Positions 20,739 to 32,542 of a stretch of DNA of 64,000 nucleotides are shown in pieces. Every line of letters starts with the position of its first letter. Position 1 is the stretch's first letter. The DNA lies in assembly GCA_956465555.1 (NCBI GenBank), contig OY101115.1, positions 3,162,001-3,226,000 of the forward strand, in the 5' to 3' direction. The position numbers and the translations under genes are program-made. The notes beneath the pieces are model-generated. The model was not told where the DNA came from. It saw nothing but the letters and a program-made list of their open reading frames with translations, and did no database searches. The stretch comes from Nitzschia sp. pyKryTriq1. Its lineage: Eukaryota; Bacillariophyta; Bacillariophyceae; Bacillariales; Bacillariaceae.

Positions 20739-23141
20739 ATGCAGTCGACTCCATTCAAGCCCTTTGGGCTTCAAACAGGAAACGATGATCCTTCTTCCAA
20801 ATCCTCGTATGCCACTTCAATGGTTTACAATGACCACAACCAAGAAGTCACGATCATTGGTGGGTCATACAGCGACTACTTTCGTCCTGGAGTGGAAAGG
20901 GATGACGAGAAAATTGGTTCTGATTGTTTTATCGCTGTGCAGGACCTGCGACATAACCAAAAGCTATCATGGGTTCGTCGAAGACAATACGGCGATCCCT
21001 CGGTTCAGGAATTTTGCTCAGACATACATCTTAGAGAAGGAGGAAGATACATCGCCCTTGGATATGCTGACGAAGATAGCGTTCTTTCCCGCATGCTTCC
21101 AAATGGTGACATTCGCCGGTCGGTGTACGGTATGGTGATTGACCTTGATGAAAACATCCAACTCGACGGTGGAATTCTCCTACATTCAAACGAAGTACAG
21201 TACCCTATTGCAGTTACGACGGATAGGTCGGGCGATGAGATATTTGTAGCAGAAATATTCTCAGACACAAAACCGGAGGACTTCCAAGTAAATTCGATGC
21301 TATCAGGTTCCTTGGATGGAGTAGGCGAAGATGCATCAGCAACAGCGTATGCGATCCCAGCTTATGGTTTGAGCTTCTCGGTGCGTCTCCAAAAATTGAC
21401 AAGCATAAATAATCTCGTAGGAGCAACTCGACAGAGTGGGGTATCGGAGTCATTTCACTCGGAATGGTCACGTGAGTATGGCACCGTAGACATGGACAAT
21501 GTCCAAGTGTCAACTATTGAGTACATTTCCCCATCAATTTTGCTCATGACCGGCTTCACAAGAGGGCAAGGGGAAGCCTTTGGAGAACCAAGTGATTCTA
21601 GCACGGGTACCCTGGATGGCTTTGTCATGACAGTAGATCCATCGAGTGGTCAAATGTTGAGATCGAAGCGCATCGAGTCGTCAGTTCTGCCTGGAGACGA
21701 TAGAATTCTCGGGACCTGCCTTGGAAATAGCATCAATGAGGTATATATTGTGGGAATGACTGAGGGTCTCTTTGACTCGACATACATTTACAAACAAGAA
21801 GATCGATCCACGGAGCATCATGTCTATGCCTTTATTCAAAAGGTTGAACTGGATGAGATGAGAGTAGTGTGGAGTCGACAAGTTGGGGCCATTTTCAACG
21901 GGGAACGGAGTTCAGATGACAAAACAAGTCCTCAGGTTCATGCTCTAGCATGTGCTGTAACGCCAGATGGTGAAGAGGTATTTATGGCGGGAAATGTCAA
22001 AGATGGAGCTTCCCTGGTAATGCCTACGGGACAAAGCTTCCTTAGTGGTGGGGGGAACGATGTCTTTGTTACCAAATTTGGGACCGAAGAGGGCAATCTG
22101 ATGTTCGCAGCACAAATCGGATCGGAGGGGGATGATTCATTGGCTTCGAAAAAGAGTCTTTCCACTGATAGTGATGGAAATCTGATAATTTTGGGGAATA
22201 CAAATGGTTCCATGTACCGCAAACGATCGCAACCAACTGCAAATACAGACATTTTTACAATGTCTGTGGGTAGAGAACGGGGTGATTTCATTTCTCCCTT
22301 CGACTCTATGACCAAAACGGAGGAATTATCAGGAGGGAGCTTCTTTGGCCATCGATACGAGGATCCCGTGCAGCAAGCAAGATATGAAAACATCATGGCT
22401 GCCTTGCTCACACTACTATGTCTCGTTTTTGTACTCCTCTGCTGCTTTCAGTTTTTGTACTGGAGAAAAGCGGCACATGAGCTAGAGAAGGGGAGCGCCG
22501 TGGAGAAAGCGACCATCGAGACATGCCATTCATCGTCTGAAGACAGCAATTCTACCGACAGTCATCCTCCACTCAGGTCAGACGAAAGTTTTTCAATCGG
22601 CGCATATGGACGGGCGAAAGGTTTTGTACGTCCATCTCTCGAGATCAAACCGTCCCCTCTGATAGTACCAGAGTCCAAAAGGGGTATTTCAAGAGGAGTG
22701 AGCAAGTATTCTGATTCCGAGAATGACTCCACCTTTTCAGAAGATGCCGGATCCATCCGTTCCATCATTGGGAAGCACCCTGAATTCTCAGACGACCTCG
22801 GGTCGATACGATCAATTATTGGGAAACACAGAGCAAACCCGTTCTGTACGTCCATTGAGAGTCTGACAAGATCATTGTCAACAGAAACAGAAAGAAACCA
22901 ATCATCAAAACGAAAAAGTAGCGAATCAAAGCGAAAGGATGATTTATCTGGCACGTATGGGGAAATTTACGATCTACTGTCGCGAGCGTCAGATCGCCTG
23001 GGATTGAACAAGGATGACGATGCAATTGATGATAGTTATTTGGACACTCCGACAACAGCAAAATCACGGAGAAAACCTTGGTGTGGAAAGAAGGAAGAAG
23101 ACATGACTCTGGAGGAAATTTGGAATATGCAAGTCGTCTAG
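20739..23141 (+). CDS. SBBP-type beta-propeller single-pass membrane protein
   Basis: 800 aa from the first in-frame ATG (20739); the frame is closed by a TAA shortly upstream. Residues 1-~530 are beta-strand repeats with an SBBP-like pattern (DVFVTKFGTEEGNLMFAAQIG, then SDGNLIILGNTNGS). A membrane helix at ~551-575 (AALLTLLCLVFVLLCCFQF) is followed by a ~220-aa Ser/acidic cytosolic tail. In the tail GSIRSIIGKH occurs twice, ~20 residues apart. The end DMTLEEIWNMQVV looks like a short linear motif. No signal peptide is present at the chosen start, although topology demands one, so an upstream exon is probably missing; GTGTGTAG|GATTATG at 20725-20740 could be its acceptor. Likely a cell-surface or endomembrane receptor-like protein. 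Confidence 0.75.
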   Translation: MQSTPFKPFGLQTGNDDPSSKSSYATSMVYNDHNQEVTIIGGSYSDYFRPGVERDDEKIGSDCFIAVQDLRHNQKLSWVRRRQYGDPSVQEFCSDIHLREGGRYIALGYADEDSVLSRMLPNGDIRRSVYGMVIDLDENIQLDGGILLHSNEVQYPIAVTTDRSGDEIFVAEIFSDTKPEDFQVNSMLSGSLDGVGEDASATAYAIPAYGLSFSVRLQKLTSINNLVGATRQSGVSESFHSEWSREYGTVDMDNVQVSTIEYISPSILLMTGFTRGQGEAFGEPSDSSTGTLDGFVMTVDPSSGQMLRSKRIESSVLPGDDRILGTCLGNSINEVYIVGMTEGLFDSTYIYKQEDRSTEHHVYAFIQKVELDEMRVVWSRQVGAIFNGERSSDDKTSPQVHALACAVTPDGEEVFMAGNVKDGASLVMPTGQSFLSGGGNDVFVTKFGTEEGNLMFAAQIGSEGDDSLASKKSLSTDSDGNLIILGNTNGSMYRKRSQPTANTDIFTMSVGRERGDFISPFDSMTKTEELSGGSFFGHRYEDPVQQARYENIMAALLTLLCLVFVLLCCFQFLYWRKAAHELEKGSAVEKATIETCHSSSEDSNSTDSHPPLRSDESFSIGAYGRAKGFVRPSLEIKPSPLIVPESKRGISRGVSKYSDSENDSTFSEDAGSIRSIIGKHPEFSDDLGSIRSIIGKHRANPFCTSIESLTRSLSTETERNQSSKRKSSESKRKDDLSGTYGEIYDLLSRASDRLGLNKDDDAIDDSYLDTPTTAKSRRKPWCGKKEEDMTLEEIWNMQVV

Positions 23142-23228
23142 GCAAGGGGCTCATAAACAACCAGTACTGTAGAACAAGTTTCGATATTTTGTTGTAGCGG
23201 TTGTGGCGTATTGTCTCTTTTTATTCTG

Positions 23229-24961
23229 CTATTCGTCCACAACATCGTCCATAAGTGGTAAGTCCGATGCAACCTTAAAATCACAGGCAGTTGCATTCTT
23301 CACGTCGTCCACAGAAATACCTGGTGCGATTTCTATCAACGTCAAGCCTGTTAAGCCCTCAAGGTCAACGTCGAAGACGCACATATCGGTAATGATTCGA
23401 TCCACAACGTTGTGCCCCGTGAGTGGTAATGAGCATTGATCCAAAATCTTTGGAGTACCGTCCTTTGCAGTATGATCCATGGTGACAACAACTCTCGCTC
23501 CGGGTGCGCCGACTAAATCCATCGCGCCTTTATCAACGAATGGCGAAACTCGTTAGAAGAATCAAGGCGTCGATCTGACAAGTTCTGCTTCAACAAAATG
23601 TCTCACTTACCGCCCATTCCTTTCAATAATCGGCCCGGGACGATCCAGTTCGCAAGATCACCAGACTGACTGCATTGCAATCCACCCAGGATAGTCAAGT
23701 CAATATGACTGCCACGGATCATACTGAAACTTTCTGATGAACTAAAACAGCTCGCTCCAGGGAGAGCTGTTATTGTCTCCTTCCCAGCGTTGATGTAATC
23801 TGCATCTGCCAATTCTTCGGTTTCCGGGTATGGTCCAATACCCATTAAGCCATTTTCTGCTTGAAGTTCAATTTTCACACCGGGCGGAATGTAGTTGGAT
23901 GCCATTGTGGGCATACCGATACCCAAGTTGACGTACATGCCATCCCTGAACTCTTTGGCCGCTCGCCTCATAATTCTTCCACGACCACCCTTCACAACTC
24001 CGTTGGATCCCTTTTCCTGCAAACGCAGCCGTTCGATTTTCTTTTCATTGTCAGTCGCTTTGATCAGTTTATGGACGTAAATTCCCGGCAAGTGCACTTC
24101 ATTCGGATCCAGTTCGCCAGCCTCAACAATTTCTTCCGCTTCAGCGATTGTAAGCTTTCCAGCCATGGCAGCATCTGGGTTGGCATTTTGTGCCGTCCCT
24201 CGGAAGACTAGATTTCCTCGCGTGTCAGCTTTCCATGCCTTGACCAGCGAAACATCCCCTCTTAGCGCATATTCCATGACATATTCGTGGCCGTCAAATA
24301 TTTGGGTCGGCCTTGGTTGCGATTCGATTTCTACATCCATCGATCCGTCATTTTTGAACTTGATGGGAATTCCTCCATTGGCGTAGACGGTTCCAGCTCC
24401 TGTCGGGGTAAAAAACGCGGGAATACCTGACCCAGCCATCCGCATCCGCTGCGCAATAGTCCCCTGGGGTGTCAACTCGACCTAGGAACGCGGCAATGGC
24501 AATGACAACGGGGTAAGGATGCAAATGTCATTCAGAATTAATTCCAAGAGTCGAATGGGAGTTGTTCATTCAAGAGCACTCACCTCCAGAGTTCCACCAA
24601 AGAATGATTGTTCGAGATGTTTGTTTTCTCCCACATAGCTACTGATCAGACGTTTGACCATTCCTGCTTCGATCAAGCGACCGATTCCCATACCGTCAGT
24701 GCCCCCAGTCAAACTCGCCAGGGTCAAATTTTTCGCATTGGGATTTCGACTGAGTTCATTGAGAAGCGTTTCTGGATTGCCACCGAGACCAAAACCTCCA
24801 ACACAAATCGTAGCACCATCCAGATCCACCCCTTCCAGTGCTTCTTTCGCAGAACCAACGACCTTGCTCCTAGGCAACACGGTGCTTTGATAGCGAGAAA
24901 CGACGGCCCGAAAGACGGGTAAAATTTTGGGGGAATTCACTGTCAGTCGACAGAGCATCAT
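23229..24961 (-). CDS. OXCT1: succinyl-CoA:3-ketoacid CoA transferase, mitochondrial
   Basis: CDS complement(join(23229..23527, 23611..24481, 24584..24961)), 515 aa. It transfers CoA from succinyl-CoA to acetoacetate and related ketoacids in ketone and branched-chain catabolism. The N-terminus ([21 protein letters not shown]) is a mitochondrial presequence. Alpha subunit domain: [41 protein letters not shown] and [10 protein letters not shown]. Beta domain: [18 protein letters not shown], the catalytic-Glu segment [13 protein letters not shown], and [18 protein letters not shown]. Exon joins restore GTLE|VELTPQG and [11 protein letters not shown]. Length equals the eukaryotic fused enzyme. 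Start chosen at the ATGATG pair (24961). Divergent from a twin-CX9C gene. Very secure. Confidence 0.96.
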
Positions 24962-26212
24962 GTTGATCAAAAATAAAAATGTGCAGAGGAAAAAGAGATT
25001 GACCGGTGTCAAGAAGGCTTCGTCGTTTTTCGGAAAGGATTTCAGAGCGAGTTGTGAACATGAATTTTGATGTCACGAAATGTATTCTGTGATGTGAAAG
25101 TTTCGCTGATGGGGTCGGATGTCACTACTGTACTTGTACTACTCGAGAACTCTCTCGCGGTCCGTGGTACCAGTAGAGAGGAGAGTACAGTACTGGTACC
25201 AGTAGTGAGAGAAGAAAAGACGACTTGAAGCTTCTGTGGTATCTTTGTCGTGGGCCACCACGTTACTCTCGTACCAGTACGTGCACAGTACCAGTACTGT
25301 GTGGTACGATACCGGTACCAGGTACTCTACCTGTATGTATTCGTACACAACGTATCATACATGTAACAGTACTGGTACGTTATGTCACCATTGTAGGCGC
25401 GCGCGGCCGGTGGACCATGAAAGATGGGGGAACAATACTAGTATTAAGCTTTTAGGGGTAAAAAGGGGGGCAACAACAGGATTTCTCTCCATTGCTTTCA
25501 AACAAACTTTACCCAAAGGAGCATTTTGCCAGTTGGAACAAAAAATAATCATCACATCGCGGCGATGATGATGATGATGATGATTCTTTGTAGAAGTACC
25601 AGGTGTATACGTTCGAACGGAATCTTTCTGTTCAACAAAAGATAACTCTCGCTATCGGTTTGTCTGTTGACAGTTCTTTTGGGTATGTACCTGGTACCCG
25701 TCGGGGAGACTCAACTTCATGCTCCTTTGTACCAGGTCTACACAAATCAGCGTAGCCTGTCCTATTTTTGTCCTGTGTGTGATTCAAGGATACATCTAAG
25801 TAATGTTTGTGTTCAAGCCAGGCGCGCCCGGCGCTCTCAATTTACTTTTATACATACGATACCAACCAAGCATCCAGTACCACTATACATACCCAATTTG
25901 CATTATAGTGTCTTACCAACCTCAGTTGCTGGTACTGGTACTGTAGCGCGAGCGTCCCCATTTTTACAGCACGTTGTACTACCGTTAAAGTTCCCTTCGT
26001 TTGCTTTCCTTCGTCCGCCAGCAGCTATCAGCTATCAGGCAGCAGCCAGCCAGCGGAGCGAGCGAGACAAGCGGCGATGGGCGTCCAAACACCGCCGAAC
26101 ATGACGAAACGAGAAAAGACAACAGAAACAAATAATATCTACAGCAAGTCACTTTGATAACTTCGTGCATTCGGTACTCGTACAACACGAATAATAATCT
26201 ACTCTCACCAAG
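24962..26212. other. intergenic divergent region with GTAC palindromes and (ATG)n
   Basis: No gene seen. Dense GTACTGGTAC/TACCAGTA units lie at ~25128-25385 and again at ~25685-25735 and ~25930-25950. A GATGAT microsatellite lies at 25564-25583. It separates two nuclear genes for mitochondrial proteins. Confidence 0.55.
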
Positions 26213-26651
26213 ATGCAGTACAAGGGATCTAAAGCAGAAAAGCACAGCACGATGTGCTCGGCAACGGAAAGTGCTCTGGCTGAGTGCTTGTCAAAAGCGG
26301 TACGTTCGTACGAGTACATGCGTTCCTTGAAAATTCGTTTCGTTGGCATCGTAAAAAATCCTTCTCGTTTCTCATAAATATCCACTTCATCGCTTCTTTT
26401 CTACCGGTATGGATGGACAGGGTGCCACAGATAAAATCCCCGAATCGTGCGCGGACCTTGCGGTGGATCAGTTACAGTGCGCTGTCGCTAAACGAGAGTA
26501 TGCCTACAACACCGCCGTTCAACTCTCTGGAAAGGATGCGGTGGACAAGGTCTTGCCAAAGTACGAGGAAAGCATGAAGAAGGCCACAGAGCTGATTGAT
26601 TTGTACAAGAGTAATGCTGGAAAGGCGAAGAAGGACGTCTTTTGGGGGTAG
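26213..26651 (+). CDS. small twin-CX9C (CHCH) protein
   Basis: CDS join(26213..26299, 26421..26651), 105 aa. The donor is GCG|GTACGT and the acceptor GGACAG|GGT, phase 0. C15-x9-C25 and C39-x9-C49 form a twin CX9C motif with a 13-residue linker, and the intron lies within the linker. The rest is a charged helix ending DVFWG. Size and lack of a presequence fit Mia40-imported intermembrane-space proteins such as COX assembly factors or MICOS-associated CHCH proteins, but I cannot assign an orthologue. Divergent from mitochondrial SCOT. The motif is firm; the role is open. Confidence 0.78.
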
Positions 26652-27885
26652 GCTCAATCACTCTCGCAAGAAGACCAGTACCGTTTCGTTCCGGAAGTTA
26701 CTGTATTTTTCGGGACGAACATGCTGTTGCTATATCGTGATATTTGATAATCCTATCAGATCAACGTATTTGTTTGCCTAATTTCTTCCGTATAATGTGG
26801 TTCGGGCCTATCGCCATGGGCTGTGGAGCCAGCAATTGCTACTCTGATCGTTGTTTTGTTCTATTTCGACTGGAATCTTTCTATTTTTTAGTACCGTCTA
26901 CAACTACTGGCTACTTTGAGTCTGCTTGAGTTGCGTTTTTTCTTTGCAAGAGTGGTTGATAAGCGTGTAGTATGCATATTCAAGTCCAACTACTGGGTTT
27001 CATTGCGGCTACCAATGTAGTGGAATTGCACACCCGTCTTCTTGCTTCTTCGCATGGGATACATGCGGTTGGTGGTTCTGGTGCGAGACAACGATCCACA
27101 CTGCCCTCACTGTACCAAACTGACTTTGATGCGTATCCATTGTCCTAAATCCGGAGTATAAACAACATAGTCTACTCATGTGGTCTTGATCATCATCGTT
27201 ACATTCTTGCTGCTCGACTACTGTCCTACCACCATCGGTTCCGTGGTCGTCAGGGAGTCGAGGAGGAGGCTCCTTTCCACCAGCAGCACAAGACAGCACC
27301 ACCAGTTTCATTTATTGCTATGGCACATTTACGCTGTTGAGCACTATGAAAGTGGTACGGTAGCTACTAGAAGGGAGAGAGAAAGTATGGTACTCGTCGA
27401 CGAGACTCGAATGAAAACCGCCGGTACTACTACGAGTACTAGACTGATTACGAGTACTATACTCCTCTCTAGTAGAGTACCTCTAGTAGAGTGACGTCGC
27501 GTCTTCTCCACCTCGTAGATTTTTCCAAGACTCACTCATCCGTGTTTGGAATTTCGAAGGACACGGTTTGTCCAATCAAGTTCAAGGTTGTCCTGTCGCA
27601 AGAAGAATTCGGACATCATGCAATGCCTGATGATGGATCGTCGCTAGCTGATGAGGCGTTTTGATTTTTTTGAATCTTCCTTCTTCTTTCATGGCGATGA
27701 TGATGCGTCGTGTGTGATGGCGACAAGCTACAAATAATGATCTTGGATCTCGTCTTCTTCTCTATCGCTATCCCATATTAATACCATACGGTACGTACTA
27801 CCGGTACTCGTATGCTTGAAGTCTTCTTCTGTCAACCTGACTACGAATAGATACGAGTTCAACAGTCAGTCCCAGCCCTTCAACA
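26652..27885. other. intergenic region
   Basis: No convincing gene. GTAC-type palindromes lie at ~27415-27485 (TACTAGAGTA, GAGTACTC) and at ~27785-27815, just upstream of the C2 protein gene. One 50-codon open stretch ending at 27663 has no start codon and no recognisable motif. Confidence 0.45.
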
Positions 27886-30800
27886 ATGACCACGAACGAT
27901 ACTCGTAAAATCGGAGCCGCCGCCGCCGCTGCTGCTGCTGCTGCTGCTGCGAGAAAGAATGCGAACAAAATGACTAGGAGTAGTGGCGGTGGGCCTCACT
28001 ACGTTTTGTCATCGGTTCGATATTGGGACGTTCAAGTGTCGCCCACCAAACGCTACATGGTAGCCGGACACTTTGTGCCCAGTGTCCGCGCGGGACTTCC
28101 ATTTCGAAACAAAAAGCGCCGGATTACAATTGAACTGTACAAGCCCAGCACCGCTCACGACGTGGATGACGTCGACAAGCACAATATCGAACAACGGAAG
28201 AGGCTCTTTGGAGAGCTGCTCAAAGGAATTTCCTCGTCGTCGTTGATGCCAGTCAAAGCCATGGATGACAACGACCTCGTTTCATTTCGTATATTGAAGC
28301 CAAAACGAGATAATAGTATCAATTCTAATGATCCAAACGCCCACTCAAATGACGGCGATTGGGACGCTCGTTCCATCGGAAGTCTGAGCATTTCCACCCT
28401 TGGCCTTGGGGGAAGCACAAGCGAAGATGTTGACTTTGAAGCCACGAATATTCGATGGAAGGAAAGGTATCGCTGTCCTCTCGATACCCTGGAAGTTATA
28501 GACCAGAAAGGAAGATCCTGTGATGTGAAGCTAGGAGCCGACGACGGAGTCATTCTGAAAACGATAAACTTCGAAAGCAACCACGAAATGCAAACGTTTG
28601 TGAAGGTGTTGGACCAGATGAACCAACTGAGGGAAGAAAGAGGGAGACGCTTAGCTAGCTCCTACAAGGAGATGAGAATAACTCCTCCACGGAAAGCCAA
28701 TTTTCTGAATCTCTCGCCTATTCCTTCGTCGTCGAAGAAAAGTCCCACCAGTTCGAAGGGATCACCGCAGATATCCCCGTTACTGCTTCCATTTCTTAGT
28801 GGCGGCGATCCTAAGAGTCCCAAAGTCCAAATCATGGAAGGAATTGAGGATGTGGAGGTCTCTATTGATGCAGGAACCCTGGATGAGGTCGGGAATACTT
28901 TGGATGTTGAGGTTTCGGAAACGGATGTAGAGGATCCTTTCGATAACCTGATTCAAATTTTGGTTGAAATCGTATCGGCATCCAATCTCCCTGTGGCTGA
29001 CATCATGTCTTCAGACCCATACGTCAAAGTATACGATGGCAGCAAAGAAATCCATCACACAGATGTGGTTCCAAAGACCCTAAATCCAGTCTGGACAGTT
29101 GCGACCAGATCTCTTTTTCTCATCAATACCACGATCGAAAACTTTTTTGCGTCGAATTTTATCACCTTTGAGGTGAGGGACTACGATGCCTTCAAAAAGA
29201 ACAACTCATTCGGAACTGTGGAAATCAGTAAGGAGACCTTGGCAAATGGTACTGGTGAAAGATTAACATTCGATATTCTACCACCGGGGAAGCATGAGAT
29301 GAAAAGAAAGAAGTCCGATAGTTCGGTAAGTGTATCTTTCCGAGGCTGGGGATGTCGACGACTGATGACGACTCCTCCTCCCCCGTATTTCCTTTTATTC
29401 TCACTTGTTTCTCTAAAGTCTACCCTGTCGCTGCGCTTTCGACCAGCTTCATTTGAGGATATTCTATTCATGGAATCTCTGGTCCAAAACCAGATACGCA
29501 ACAAGACAGCTGTCTTCGCCGCAGAGACATTCGTACCGCCGAGAGATCATAAAGTATCAATGATGAAAAAGACTTTGCGCAAGGGTACGTAGGACTGTAG
29601 ATGGCAGAAATGGGAGTGCTTTGTCCGTTACAACTCCCTCAAGGTGCCTTTCTTTTTGTTGTTCGCTTACTTTAGGGCTTCATAATTCTTACAAAGAGTA
29701 TCGAGTGAAACCCTTTCCTGACCCAGACCGACGACTAGAAACGACGTGGCTGACAGAGAAAGAGATTCATTATGAGGCGACGAAGCCATCGAAGTATTGG
29801 ATCGAATCAGGGACTGGGGACCTAGGAAAAGTTTACGTGGAAGTGCTGTGGTGTGACCATCTCCCGAATCTGGATGTATCTCTCACTGGACGCGACAAAA
29901 CCGACGCCTTCGCTTGTTTGGTCTTTGAAGACTGCATTGTGAATACCGACGTTATCAACGATTCCTTGTCTCCTAGGTGGATGCCATGGTCCCAGCGTGC
30001 TTTCATATTTAACATCTTACATCCTTCTTCCCAGGTCATGGTTGGGGTCTTTGATCACGACTCGGGCTTCACTCAAGGGAGCCACGATCCTGTTGGGCGC
30101 GTGGTTGTCAATCTGACGAATCTGCGACCGGGCACCCTGTACACTAGAACATACAATATTTACGAGTCTGCAAATGAAGGAAGGATCGAACAGGGGACGA
30201 TAACATTAAGAATTCGGGTCGAGTTGCCAAGTCCAAGGCGCACTCTCTTGGCCGCCACGGTACCGTTGTTACAACAGGACGTTTCAGTTGCCGATTTTCA
30301 TGATTTTGAGGTCGTGCATCACACAATCACCCATGGCGAGCATCCAAGTGTCTTGAGTTTGAATGCCATATCTTCGTACGTGCAGGAACTACAGACTTAT
30401 CTGGGAGTTGCCTTCTATCTCCAGCCAGCTGTTGCAACTGTGCTGTTGTGGAGGGGACATTACCCTGTCAGCTTTCGAGTTCCTTGGCCAAATCATCGAA
30501 ATGCCAGAGAAACAGGTGGTTTGTTGGATCGATGGACTCGAATTGTCACCATCAAGCTTCCTATTCATTCGATGGTGTCGTTTGGGTGGGGTATTGCTTT
30601 GGCCCGAGATCTTGAGCTGCTACCAGCGTTCATTGTCTTTGCTGTTGGTTGGTTTCTTCTAGCCACCATGGAGCTCGCTAGAAATAGGCCATCTCCCCTT
30701 TATACACCAAGATCATACCTCGGGCTGATGCGTGTTCTCATCTTCAATAGTTCACCGGTTCCTGAAACCATCGCACCAAACCAAGATCGTAAGGAAATCG

Positions 30801-31905
30801 AAGCCTATGTTGCAAAGAGGGCGGAAATGATACGAGCAAGAGAAGAGATTATAAAGACGATTCAATTGGAACAAAAGAAGTACGAGGCCTACATTGAAGC
30901 TGAAACAAGTAAACTTGAAGAAGACGTCGACATCATGTCGAAGGCCAAAGGTGGCATTTCATCCATAACACTCGCTCCATTCAAAGGTTTATTGTTGCCC
31001 CTCCAACATCTTTTGCATCATATCTGCGTGATCCTTCGAGTAACCAACAGCGTTGTCGTTTGGCGTGACAGTTACCTCTCGTTCTGGATTGTCACTTCAT
31101 GTTTCGCTGCTGCTTTCACTCTGGTTTGGATTCCTTGGGCATTTTTGATCGGATGGAGCTTCAAAATTATGATTTGGGTCTTGCTTGGTCCTTGGATGAA
31201 ACTGCTTGACATCTTCTACTTCCAGCGTATTCAGTCGGAGAAGGAAAAGAAGAAGGAGGATCTGGCGCTAAGGTTCAACGAGAGATATGCAATGCTAGTT
31301 GGGGAATCTCTCTTCCGCAAGATTCGGAAAGAAACCGCTCTGAAGATGAGGGACATGAAGAAGTATATGTTTGGACAGGTAAGTTATCATAGCAGGGAAA
31401 GTCTCAGACGATTGTGTAGCCTGACACCGTCTCCTAATCGTATTCAGTACCTTATGCGAGTCCCAGTCTATAAAGAAGAGCGCTTCTTTGACGATCCCTT
31501 ACCTTGCTCATTTGCCGAGCCATTCGATGTCTCCGAATTCGGAGACATCAAGATTCTCGATCGCAAGTTTGGACAGTTTCTACAGGGTGAAATGATCCCC
31601 CACAGGTATGTGCATGCAACATCTTGCTTGAGGATGGTCAAACCTTTCTTCAAATGAGCGACTGGCTGACAGTTGTTTTACTCTCTACTAGACAAATACG
31701 GCTCGGGACGCCGGAGAATGAGAACGGAGGAGATGTTACGAAAGAAGGACTAAATTCACAAAGTGCTCTTTCTGGCATACGAATTGAAGAAACCGAGCCC
31801 CTTCTAATACCGAAACTCGAGGGAGATTACGGCTCTACCGATCAGAATGGAAAGCGGCAAAGGAAAGGACGCTGGGGTCCTAGACGACTGTTAAACATAA
31901 ATTGA
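27886..31905 (+). CDS. large double-C2-domain, multi-pass membrane protein
   Basis: CDS join(27886..29325, 29419..29584, 29676..31378, 31448..31605, 31692..31905), 1226 aa. The N-terminus has a 12-Ala run encoded by a GCC/GCT microsatellite (27916-27951). C2 domain 1 (~residues 355-500) contains SDPYVKVYDG and VRDYDAF; C2 domain 2 (~565-705) contains the FDHDSG loop with GSHDPVGR. Asp-rich loops suggest Ca2+-dependent lipid binding. C-terminally there are hydrophobic stretches (~30580-30680 and ~31075-31200 in DNA), the first followed by a coiled coil (REEIIKTIQLEQKKYEAYIE) and the second by a charged tail. Architecture recalls MCTP or E-Syt membrane tethers, but no SMP domain is seen. Possibly an ER-contact-site protein (inference). 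Confidence 0.82.
27916..27951 (+). repeat. GCN trinucleotide tract encoding poly-Ala
   Basis: Twelve GCN codons (four GCC, seven GCT, one GCG) near the N-terminus of the C2 protein. The near-pure codon blocks indicate slippage. Confidence 0.95.
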
Positions 31906-32542
31906 TGGTCAAGCGGAAAGATAAGCAGGAGTTTCAAGTTCCGCTCGAGCAATTGTTCTCTCAACACAATAGTCTAGCTAGAGGATAGTTATTTTTGCGA
32001 AGCAAAGCCATTCATTACATATGCTACTCTACTCTAGAGTACTTGTACGGTAGACTAAATGTACCGGTACGGTACGGGTATAGTACCGGGGCCGCTGGAT
32101 CCTGCATCTAATAGTAGTGGGAAACGGGCAGCGGCCAGGCAGATCCTTCTGATCGTGCGTGCGTGGGCATGCGTCAAAAGTACTGAAACAGACGTATTGT
32201 TTCGTTGAAGCATTCAGCCAACCGCAGCCATTTGTGAAGGATGACGTCGTGGTGACGCAAGCGATGACGTCGAGATCCTCTTCCAGCCACAAATCCAAAA
32301 TACTGTAATCACCAAGCACATGCATGGGGGGATCCACGTGGGTGACGATTTTGATGGTTTCTTCGACAAGAAAACTTCCCGACTCCCGACCATCATCCAT
32401 CATCGAAAGGGACAGCTGTTGGCTGTTGTGTGCACATAGAGAACTGATCACTTTCATTCTTCAAGTTTGCTCAAAAGAAGCCTTCTATCAAGGTCCACGT
32501 CGTTTTTATAAACGTTTCTTCCATATAGTTCAAGCATCGAAA
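31906..32542. other. intergenic region upstream of sufD, with TGACGT-type sites
   Basis: No gene seen. GTACCGGTACGG palindromes lie at ~32055-32090. TGACGT/TGACGC elements cluster at 32242-32247, 32253-32258 and 32265-32270, about 275 bp before the sufD start. Confidence 0.5.
32242..32270 (+). promoter_or_regulatory. cluster of three TGACG(T/C) bZIP/CRE-like elements
   Basis: TGACGT, TGACGC and TGACGT occur on the same strand at 11-12-bp spacing, close to one helical turn. In the diatom Phaeodactylum, TGACGT/TGACGC-type CO2-cAMP-responsive elements control carbonic anhydrase genes. The link to this gene is inference. Confidence 0.4.

Noticed and set aside
27473-27663. Possible terminal exon (frame ending KVVLSQEEFGHHAMPDD)
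   Set aside because: No start codon and no plausible upstream exon or domain; about 60 codons can be open by chance.
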